From: Luteolibacter pohnpeiensis
Lineage (GTDB): Bacteria; Verrucomicrobiota; Verrucomicrobiia; Verrucomicrobiales; Akkermansiaceae
DNA length: 64,000 nucleotides
NCBI RefSeq assembly: GCF_016595435.1
Contig: NZ_JAENIJ010000015.1
Location: 1 to 64,000 of the forward strand
Reading direction: 5' to 3'
Shown here piece after piece: positions 55,201-61,513 of the stretch (positions are counted from its first letter, which is position 1; each line of letters opens with the position of its first letter). The translations under genes and the position numbers were made by a program. The notes below the pieces were generated by a model. The model ran no database searches. It was not told the origin of the DNA and worked only from the letters and a program-made list of their open reading frames with translations.

Positions 55201-55778
55201 CACCATGGGCCACTTCCTACCGACTCGAACGCGGCACCTCAGCAAGCGGTCCGTTCACGGTGATCGCGGACCAACTTGGCTCAACCTCTTACACCGATCC
55301 GGATGCACCTGCAGAGACCGAGTTATTTTACCGAGTCATCGCCATCAATTCGCTTGGAGAAAGTTCTGCTTCGGCAGTCACCCCACTTGCCGCGAATCTG
55401 ATTGGCTTTGCCGCCTGGCAGCAAAGTCAATTCGCCGATGAGACCGATGAATCCATCATCGGCCAGCTAGCCGATCCAGATCACGATCAAATCCCGAATC
55501 TTCTGGAGTATGCACTCGGCACCGATCCTGCGGTTGCCAATCCGCCTCTGGAGCCAGGGGTCGATGAGGCAACACTCTCGCTAACCTACACGCAAAATGC
55601 CGATGCCACCGACATCAGCCTGAAAGCCCAGTGGTCGGACGATTTGCAAACCTGGAGCGACGTCGGCGTCATTTACGAAACACTGTCAGAACAAGCTCAA
55701 ACCCAGACCATTCGGGCCACCGTAGCGATCGGAAGTGGCGGCCATCGCTTCCTGCGACTCCAAGCGGTTTCCGAGTAA
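52299..55778 (+). CDS. Secreted GH85 endo-beta-N-acetylglucosaminidase with discoidin-like and C-terminal modules
   Basis: This 1159-residue protein should cleave the GlcNAc-GlcNAc core of N-glycans. Residues 1-31 are a signal peptide. A F5/8 type C-like domain lies at about 35-178 (LIDGSTDTKWLNY, WKLEGSNDGTNWFLLDVR). The GH85 catalytic domain begins near 183 (FWHPDYLLKW) and has GFDGWFINQE (338-347), with the catalytic Asn345 and Glu347. A second discoidin-like region (about 835-950) and a fibronectin III-like segment (about 945-1020) precede the C-terminal module at 1037-1159 (DPDHDQIPNLLEYALGTDP, WSDDLQTWSD, RFLRL), shared with the CAP protein. Confidence 0.88.
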   Translation: MIYIPGRRISALRVFPLALASSLFAATFSHAAEKSFSQFRFTPTRLRDSSSPNSVQVSEFRFLLGGNLVDLSSATAVNAAGTSPATEGPEKLIDGSTDTKWLNYAKQGVIIRFPEITTIDAYSFSTANDSQERDPGNWKLEGSNDGTNWFLLDVRINGSVPSDRKASTDTFSLPVTVPPYASFWHPDYLLKWTPEADPDSDFNRASIPITSRMANPALKVNFNARSNEAKITILSSFGSTSFLPSQGAKVAHFNAYTGWQYTDKLVFWGGSAGEGIILAPAAPIVDAAHRNGVPVLGNVFFPPNVYGGQFHWVQTFLQKSGDAFPVADKMIEVARYYGFDGWFINQETGGGSTADATNMRDFISYFKAQAPDLQIMWYDAMTRTGSISWQNALTSENEQFVKSDGNAIADSMFLNFWWNSDMLSSTRSRALGLGLDPYSIYAGIDVESAGTGTSVSWDAIFPNRSQHRVSVAFYGEQALFRNSGNPGQFRQNELRFWSGQNADPSNTSTTESWKGMANYVPAQSPLEKLPFVTNFNRGQGDRYLIDGQVVSTSGWNNLSLQDVLPTWRWIVSSTGTKLTPALLFEDSYYGGSSLKISGQLDATNDIKLYAASLPVSADTKFKLVYKTGTASAPSNLKLAIAFEDAPSSPVYYDVGSTSTNGWNTVTFDLGSHAGQKIATIGVRCSSTSVIENYVVRLGQFAIYDGTPTPPAAVTDLRIIQNDPSTLDNTNLRIKWSASSTGNIYYYNVFQRLADGSRLWLGATPANAFYAANVARSGNQSSAMIEVEAVGSDFAISSAAEVAAAFPPQPEANFQLTGTIIGTEGSWSNLGDVRENVFDGNFNTAFDAPDEFGAWVGLDLGSAAQITALRYAPRSGFAARMVGGVFEGANSVDFSDAVTIYTIPDQPPVGSFTSVPVTNPHTFRYLRYRSDPNCNIAELEVYGLRLPDTPGTIVASTDPGGALLTWNTTPWATSYRLERGTSASGPFTVIADQLGSTSYTDPDAPAETELFYRVIAINSLGESSASAVTPLAANLIGFAAWQQSQFADETDESIIGQLADPDHDQIPNLLEYALGTDPAVANPPLEPGVDEATLSLTYTQNADATDISLKAQWSDDLQTWSDVGVIYETLSEQAQTQTIRATVAIGSGGHRFLRLQAVSE

Positions 55779-55905
55779 ATCCAGAACTATCAGCCCGGCG
55801 CAACATCGATTCAGGGGACAAAAACCTTGTCCGCCACCTCCGCATCGCCTACCCAGCGCCGGGCACAAATCCTGCCCGATTTTTTCACTCCAACCTAACA
55901 GCTCC

Positions 55906-56532
55906 ATGTCCGTCCTCGTTGGCAAATCAGCTCCATCCTTCAGCGCCAAAGCCGTCAAAGGCGAAACCATCATCGAGAATTTCTCGCTCGAACAATACAA
56001 GGGCAACAAATACGTCGTTTTCTTCTTCTATCCGAAGGACTTCACCTTCGTTTGCCCGACAGAGCTTCATCGTTTCCAGGAAGAACTCGCTGAATTCGAA
56101 AAGCGCAATGTCGCTGTCGTCGGTTGCTCGACCGATTCCGAGTTCTCGCACTGGGCTTGGCTCCAAACGCCAAAAAACCGCGGCGGCATCCAAGGCGTCA
56201 ACTACCCGCTCGTTTCCGACATCAACAAGACCATCTCTGAAGACTACGATGTTCTCGCCGGTGAATACACCACCGACGAAGAAGGCAATATCGAGGTCAT
56301 CGGCGAACTCGTTGCTTACCGCGGCCTGTTCCTGATCGATAAGGATGGCATCGTCCGCCACCAGGTCGTCAACGACATGCCACTTGGCCGCTCCATCCGC
56401 GAGTGCCTGCGCGTCATCGACGCCCTGCAACACTTCGAAGAGCACGGCGAAGTCTGCCCGATGGACTGGGAAAAAGGCGACGCCGGCATGACTCCCGATC
56501 AAGACGGCGTCAGCGGCTTCCTTTCGAAATAA
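55906..56532 (+). CDS. ahpC: Typical 2-Cys peroxiredoxin (AhpC/TSA)
   Basis: The 208-residue peroxidase has the peroxidatic Cys in DFTFVCPTELHRF (about residue 51) and the resolving Cys in EVCPMDWEKG near the end. FFFYPKDF and GRSIRECLRVIDALQ are standard. The start is the ATG at 55906; upstream in-frame residues are not conserved. No AhpF or thioredoxin reductase is beside it. A strong intrinsic terminator follows, so it is probably monocistronic. Confidence 0.95.
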   Translation: MSVLVGKSAPSFSAKAVKGETIIENFSLEQYKGNKYVVFFFYPKDFTFVCPTELHRFQEELAEFEKRNVAVVGCSTDSEFSHWAWLQTPKNRGGIQGVNYPLVSDINKTISEDYDVLAGEYTTDEEGNIEVIGELVAYRGLFLIDKDGIVRHQVVNDMPLGRSIRECLRVIDALQHFEEHGEVCPMDWEKGDAGMTPDQDGVSGFLSK

Positions 56533-56565
56533 GCTCCGGCAGATCCACCAGATTCTAATTCAGCA

Positions 56566-56603
56566 AAACGGTGCTTTCGCAAGAAGGCACCGTTTATTGT
56601 TTT
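56566..56603 (+). terminator. Strong intrinsic terminator after ahpC with GCAA tetraloop
   Basis: AAACGGTGCTTTC (56566-56578) pairs with GAAGGCACCGTTT (56583-56595) in a 13-bp stem with one G-U pair, closed by a GCAA (GNRA) tetraloop. An imperfect U-tract, ATTGTTTT, follows (to 56603). It lies 33 bp after the ahpC stop. Confidence 0.92.
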
Positions 56604-56927
56604 GGATTAGCTCAGATTTGCACCAGCCGATCTACGACCAGGTAACTTTCTGAGTATCACAGCACATCATCGTCGGGACATTGGTGTTGCCTGAAAGGCT
56701 CATTTCTGATTGATTCCAATTTAGGTTCCAAGGTCGCTGATAGCAGGTGCTACAGTCTATCCCGAATGATCCTTATACCATTCTGATTCGAACGCCGCTC
56801 CCCAATGATTATTCTTTCTCAAGGAGCCATTTTCGGCCGAATGCTCAATCGATCAAACTCACGGATAGAGAACCAAACCGGCCATTTCCTGGCCTGAATC
56901 GAGCTACTTTTGTTTCATATCGATTGC
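56604..56927. other. Non-coding stretch before the acyltransferase gene
   Basis: About 320 bp with no supported gene. A 66-codon open frame at 56747-56947 has no recognisable homology and runs into the acyltransferase start out of phase, so I regard it as chance. The stretch is moderately AT-rich with no clear promoter pair that I can defend. Confidence 0.4.
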
Positions 56928-58085
56928 ATGAACACCCAAGTTCCTGAAGCGGCTGTACCCGCTCACAATAGTCGGCAGCACCTGTTAGGTCTGGATGGAG
57001 TTCGAGGGCTCGCCATCTTAATGGTGATGATCGGCCATTTTATCGTAGTCGGGAAGCACCTTGATTATAAAGTAGACGGTCAGCGCTTTTTCACCAGTGG
57101 CTACCTTGGGGTGGACCTGTTCTTTGTCCTCAGCGGATTTCTCATCACCGGGATTTTGATAGATGCGAAGGGCACTCCCGGTTATTTCAAGGTATTTTAT
57201 ATCCGACGCGCTCTACGGATTTTTCCGCTTTATTATGGCTTACTAGCTCTGGGATGGCTGAGTGTTATTTTCATCACCCCGGGAGATAAGCAAGTTCTCA
57301 CCGGCCATAACTCGATGGCATGGTATTGGCTATATGCCTCAAACATCGGGATGGCAGTCAAAGGAGGGTGGCTCGCTTCGCCTACTTGGCTGGGCTTAGG
57401 TCATTTTTGGTCACTCGCAGTCGAAGAACAATTCTATCTAGTCTGGCCACTGATAGTCATGTTGCTTCCTGTAAAATGGCTGCAGAGGCTCTGTGTCGCC
57501 TTAGTAATTTCCAGCCCGATCATTCATGCGATTTTGCAAAACCAAATCGGCCTATTGGCGACTTATGTTTCGACCTTGAATCGCCTCGGCGTGCTTGCTG
57601 CCGGAGCATGGCTTGCAATCATGTGGAGAAACCCCGATGGGTGGAAACAGGTCACGAGATGGCTCGTACCGGTCACCGGCTTTTTTGGCATCATCTTGTT
57701 AATTGAGCGAATTTTTGTGATCTATCCGTTAGCAAGCTGTGAGTCATTTATCATGATCTTCTTCGGTGCGGGCTGCGTGGGCCTGGCAGCGAATGGCGAC
57801 GGAGCCATCAGCCGGTTTATATTTGAAAGCCGCATGCTTCGTTGGCTTGGGAAATATAGCTACGGCATCTATGTTTATCATCATGCTCTCAAGCCAGTCT
57901 GGATGCATTTCTTTTGGAGAGGCTGGATTGTTCCGACCATTGGCTCAGGTTGGCCTGGCACCTTCACCTACATGGCTTGCGCTACTGTCGCATCGCTGTT
58001 GCTAGCCTGGTTGAGTTGGAAATTCTTCGAATCCCCGATTCTTTCCTTAAAATCACGGTTCACCTATCGCAGCAGGCAACGGTAG
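56928..58085 (+). CDS. Acyltransferase-3 family membrane protein (OafA/YrhL-like)
   Basis: The 385-residue protein has about ten transmembrane helices and the acyltransferase-3 hallmarks: LDGVRGLAILMVMIGHF near the start (catalytic His), GYLGVDLFFVLSGFLITG and FYIRRALRIFPLYYG. It would O-acylate surface polysaccharide, lipopolysaccharide or peptidoglycan. It has no SGNH domain fused. ATG at 56928 is chosen over a TTG at 56910. It ends tail-to-tail with a CE2 esterase gene and overlaps it by 33 bp; the pair, an acylase and a deacylase, may act on the same class of glycan. Confidence 0.88.
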   Translation: MNTQVPEAAVPAHNSRQHLLGLDGVRGLAILMVMIGHFIVVGKHLDYKVDGQRFFTSGYLGVDLFFVLSGFLITGILIDAKGTPGYFKVFYIRRALRIFPLYYGLLALGWLSVIFITPGDKQVLTGHNSMAWYWLYASNIGMAVKGGWLASPTWLGLGHFWSLAVEEQFYLVWPLIVMLLPVKWLQRLCVALVISSPIIHAILQNQIGLLATYVSTLNRLGVLAAGAWLAIMWRNPDGWKQVTRWLVPVTGFFGIILLIERIFVIYPLASCESFIMIFFGAGCVGLAANGDGAISRFIFESRMLRWLGKYSYGIYVYHHALKPVWMHFFWRGWIVPTIGSGWPGTFTYMACATVASLLLAWLSWKFFESPILSLKSRFTYRSRQR

Positions 58086-59171
58086 AATCCGATCTTTCCG
58101 GATGGCAGCAAGGATCTGATCGGCGATCTTGCGATGAGTCGCAACGGTCGGGTGACCATCTGAGACATACCCACCAGGAAAGCGATCAAACTGAGCATAA
58201 TAAACGCCACCGCGGTGACCGGCAGCCTCCTCTGATACGACGAGTTGTGTATTCTCTCTGGCCCATTCCACATGCGGCGCCAATGCAAGAATCGGCACGT
58301 CCGGATCATGCGATCTCACTTTGGCAATCAGTTGATGATATTTGTCACGAAATTCAGCGGATGACGCTTCATTCACGATACCTTGTTTGTTTTTCAATCC
58401 AGCGTAGTCATTAATTCCCAGGCATATGACCACCAGGATCGGTGGTGACTCGGAGAACGCCCACCGACCTCCATCTGCAGTTTCCATCTGGGTCCAATCA
58501 TATCGGTCGAGCATCGAATTTTTCGCGTCCCCTAACCAATTGCGCGCTACTCCGCTGCCGGAGCGACATATGCCGATCGCATCTGCATCAAGCGCATCCG
58601 CAACCATGGATGCAAATCCCCGACGGAAATTCGTAACCGGATATTTCTCCAGCCAGGGTAAGGTTTCCCTCGTCGACTCATTCCCCTCGGCGACCGTGTA
58701 AGAGTCGCCAATGAATTCAATTCGCGCGCGCTCCGGTGCTTTATCAAGTTTTGCCCCTTCATTCAGGACGAAGCCAAGGAGGGCAGTCGGCTTATCAAAT
58801 GAGATATTTCTTCTCTCAAATCGAATGCGATGTGGCTTCCCATCCAACCCGCTCGCCAGAGGATAAACCACCATTTTCCCTTTCTTGCCACCAACGACCG
58901 CCGTTTGCTGGCCATCGACGCTGACATTGTAATAATTCCCCTCGTCCCTTAAGCAAATGCTCAGATCGCGCCCGGTAAATTCAACGGCCACCGCAAAACC
59001 CGGCCAGGAAGCTTCGGGCGGTGTCTGATCGGATTGGCTCCATCGTCCGATCAAGCGGACATCCGCATGGGAAATCGGTAAATAGGTTTGTCCGGCCTGG
59101 AGCGGCGGAGTCGGCTTGCAACTGGTCAGCCAAAAACCAAGTCCCATGAGAATCCAACACCACCTCGTCAT
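58053..59171 (-). CDS. SGNH-type carbohydrate esterase (CE2-like) lipoprotein
   Basis: The protein has 372 residues with a lipoprotein signal (LGFWLTSC, lipobox Cys at about residue 18). An N-terminal beta-jelly-roll-like region (about 30-140) precedes the SGNH esterase domain: IEFIGDSYTVAEG (catalytic Ser), GINDYAGL and YVSDGHPTVATH (Asp and His). This two-domain plan fits carbohydrate esterase family 2, which removes acetyl groups from polysaccharides. The lipobox fixes the start at 59171. It is 62 bp after acylphosphatase on the same strand. Confidence 0.82.
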   Translation of the reverse strand: MTRWCWILMGLGFWLTSCKPTPPLQAGQTYLPISHADVRLIGRWSQSDQTPPEASWPGFAVAVEFTGRDLSICLRDEGNYYNVSVDGQQTAVVGGKKGKMVVYPLASGLDGKPHRIRFERRNISFDKPTALLGFVLNEGAKLDKAPERARIEFIGDSYTVAEGNESTRETLPWLEKYPVTNFRRGFASMVADALDADAIGICRSGSGVARNWLGDAKNSMLDRYDWTQMETADGGRWAFSESPPILVVICLGINDYAGLKNKQGIVNEASSAEFRDKYHQLIAKVRSHDPDVPILALAPHVEWARENTQLVVSEEAAGHRGGVYYAQFDRFPGGYVSDGHPTVATHRKIADQILAAIRKDRILPLPAAIGEP

Positions 59172-59233
59172 TGAGGCATCCTGAACTCTCGCAAAATCCG
59201 CCACAAGCATCGAGTGCTTGAGCCAGAGGCGGA

Positions 59234-59509
59234 TCACGAAACGATCGAGAAACCGGTCACATTTTCTAACAGATCAATCTCTGTCGCCTGAAGATTCTTG
59301 ATGTGATGGGCCACGGCCGACTCTTCGGCGATCTCCTTGATGAAATCCTCGACCTCATCATCTTCACCCATGACCTGAAGTTCAACCGTGCCGTCCGGGA
59401 GATTTTTCACCCAGCCACAAACTTCGAATCCGCGCGCGAGGTCCTTGGTGGTGTAGCGGAAACCCACACCCTGAACCCGGCCTTCAAAGATGACTCGCTT
59501 AGCTTTCAT
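59234..59509 (-). CDS. acyP: Acylphosphatase
   Basis: The 91-residue enzyme hydrolyses carboxyl-phosphate bonds such as acetyl phosphate. The signature is clear: VQGVGFRYTTKDLARGFEVCGWVKN (Arg and Asn catalytic residues), and a C-terminal half with LPDGTVELQVMGEDDEV. Length and ATG at 59509 match the family. It is placed 4 bp after the oppF-type gene, so it is probably part of the transporter operon. Confidence 0.93.
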   Translation of the reverse strand: MKAKRVIFEGRVQGVGFRYTTKDLARGFEVCGWVKNLPDGTVELQVMGEDDEVEDFIKEIAEESAVAHHIKNLQATEIDLLENVTGFSIVS

Positions 59510-59513
59510 ACGA

Positions 59514-60542
59514 TCAATCTTCCGAGTCTTGCAAAAGCTGATAGTCTTCTGGGGAAAGACAGCATGGATCATTGGCGACCAGATGCCCCGGTGCAATCTC
59601 ACGCAAGCTCAGGTCTGCACCAACGGTTTGTGCATAGAGAGGATGGCTGATCCGATGCCCGAACGCGCTTCCTGCAGGCGGATCGATTGGCGAAGGCACA
59701 TCCCCTTCTAACAAAATCCGCTTCGGTCTCACGGTTGGATCAACCGAAGGGATGGCGGAAAGCAATGCTTTGGAATAGGCGTGGCGTGGATCACGGTAAA
59801 TGGTTTCCGCATTGGCGACCTCGACGATTTTTCCCAGATACATCACCGCCACCCGATCGCTGATGTGCTTCACCACCGATAGATCGTGAGCAATGAAAAG
59901 GTACGAGAGCCCGAACTCCTGCTGGAGCTCAACGAGGAGATTCAGAATTTGTGATTGAACGGAAACATCGAGAGCGGACACCGGCTCATCGCAAATGATC
60001 AGCTTGGGCCTCAATGCCAACGCACGTGCGATCCCGATGCGTTGTCGCTGACCACCGGAGAATTCGAACGGAAAGCGATCTGCTGCGGAAGCTGGCAAAC
60101 CAACCCGGTCCAAAAGTTCACTTACCCTCGCATTCCTTTCGGCCCGATTGCCCAACTTGTGAATGATGTAGGGCTCTTCCAAAATCGAGCGAACGCTCAT
60201 CCGAGGATCCAGCGATTCACTTGGATCCTGGAAGATCATCTGGATATCACGTCGCAACGGACGCAGTGACCACTGGGATAAGTGACTGATATTGATCCCT
60301 TCGAAGTCAATCTTTCCGGAGGTCGGGCGGATCAATCGAACAATGGTTTTCCCCAAGGTTGATTTGCCGCATCCGGATTCCCCGACGAGACCTAGCGTTT
60401 CTCCGGGCTTGATATCGAGCGACACCCCATCGACTGCGCGAACTGCGGAGGTCTCGCGCATCATCACGCCGGAGCGGACAGGAAAATGCACCCGGAGGTC
60501 TTTGACGGAAAGCAGTGGATTTTCGATCACGGTTGGTAGCAT
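59514..60542 (-). CDS. oppF: Peptide ABC transporter ATP-binding protein, OppF-type
   Basis: The 342-residue ATPase has Walker A GESGCGKSTLGKT, Q-loop MIFQDPSESLDPR, signature FSGGQRQRIGIARAL and Walker B LIICDEPVSALDVS. The C-terminal OppF/OppD extension (about 265-342) normally carries a 4Fe-4S cysteine motif; here only the CC of NDPCCLS is seen, near 327. It overlaps oppD by 16 bp and is followed by acylphosphatase. It energises import with OppD and the upstream permease genes. Confidence 0.93.
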   Translation of the reverse strand: MLPTVIENPLLSVKDLRVHFPVRSGVMMRETSAVRAVDGVSLDIKPGETLGLVGESGCGKSTLGKTIVRLIRPTSGKIDFEGINISHLSQWSLRPLRRDIQMIFQDPSESLDPRMSVRSILEEPYIIHKLGNRAERNARVSELLDRVGLPASAADRFPFEFSGGQRQRIGIARALALRPKLIICDEPVSALDVSVQSQILNLLVELQQEFGLSYLFIAHDLSVVKHISDRVAVMYLGKIVEVANAETIYRDPRHAYSKALLSAIPSVDPTVRPKRILLEGDVPSPIDPPAGSAFGHRISHPLYAQTVGADLSLREIAPGHLVANDPCCLSPEDYQLLQDSED

Positions 60543-61513
60543 TCGGGACAGGTTTCAACCCAATGGCCGGTGGAAACTTCAGTGAATTTCGGACGCTCGC
60601 GACTGACCGGCGCGGTCCGTCCCATGCGTTGGCAAAAGCGACAACCATGCGAGTAATCCCCCAGCGAGGCGACCGTGCCGGGGATGGTATTGAGGATCGA
60701 TTTGGACGGAGTATCCAAGGTGGGAATCGAGGACAGCAGCCCCTTGGTGTAGGCATGCAGGGGATTGGCAAACAACTCGATCGCCGATGCTCGTTCCACC
60801 ACACGACCCGCATACATCACGACCACTTCATCGCAGGTTTCTGCGATCACGCCCAGGTCATGGGTGATCAAGATGGTGGACATGCCCATCTCCTCCTGGA
60901 GCTTCGCCATGAGATCGAGAATCTGGGCCTGCACGGTAACGTCCAACGCCGTGGTTGGTTCATCGGCAATCACCAATGACGGGCGACATGCCAAAGCCAA
61001 GGCAATGACGATCCGTTGGCGCATTCCCCCGGAAAGTTGATGGGGGAAATCCATCATGCGTTGCTCCGGCGCAGGAATACGAACCAGCTTCAGCATTTCG
61101 GTAGCAGCGTCCCAGGCGTCTTTTTTCGAGAGCTTTTGATGCAATCGGAACACTTCGGAAACCTGACGTCCGATCCGATGCAGAGGATTCAGCGCCGTCA
61201 TCGGTTCCTGGAAAATCACCCCGATGTCACCACCACGGATCTTGCGCATTTCCGCATCGCTTGCGCGAACAAGGTCGGTGCCTTTGAAATGCACATGACC
61301 TCCGAGAATTTTCCCAGCTGGCTGGGGCAAAAGCCGGATGATCGACATCGCGGTAACGCTCTTGCCGCAACCGGACTCGCCGACGATGCCGAGGGTTTTA
61401 CCGCGTTGAACTGAAAACGAAACCTGGTCGACCGCACGCAGGAGACCTTGTTCGGTCTCGAAGGAGGTGATCAGTTTATCGACTTCAAGAATGGTATCGG
61501 CAGATTCGCTCAT
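60527..61513 (-). CDS. oppD: Peptide ABC transporter ATP-binding protein, OppD-type
   Basis: The 328-residue ATPase has Walker A GESGCGKSVTAMS, Q-loop IFQEPMTALNP, signature LSGGMRQRIVIALAL and Walker B LVIADEPTTALDVT. The C-terminal extension with HGCRFCQRMG and ETCPEC carries the cysteines typical of oligopeptide-transporter ATPases. Its start overlaps the solute-binding protein stop by 4 bp (ATGA). In YejF these two ATPases are fused; here they are separate genes. Confidence 0.93.
   Translation of the reverse strand: MSESADTILEVDKLITSFETEQGLLRAVDQVSFSVQRGKTLGIVGESGCGKSVTAMSIIRLLPQPAGKILGGHVHFKGTDLVRASDAEMRKIRGGDIGVIFQEPMTALNPLHRIGRQVSEVFRLHQKLSKKDAWDAATEMLKLVRIPAPEQRMMDFPHQLSGGMRQRIVIALALACRPSLVIADEPTTALDVTVQAQILDLMAKLQEEMGMSTILITHDLGVIAETCDEVVVMYAGRVVERASAIELFANPLHAYTKGLLSSIPTLDTPSKSILNTIPGTVASLGDYSHGCRFCQRMGRTAPVSRERPKFTEVSTGHWVETCPECYQP

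Noticed and set aside
56747-56947. Small gene of 66 codons before the acyltransferase
   Set aside because: It has no homology features and overlaps the confident acyltransferase start in another phase.
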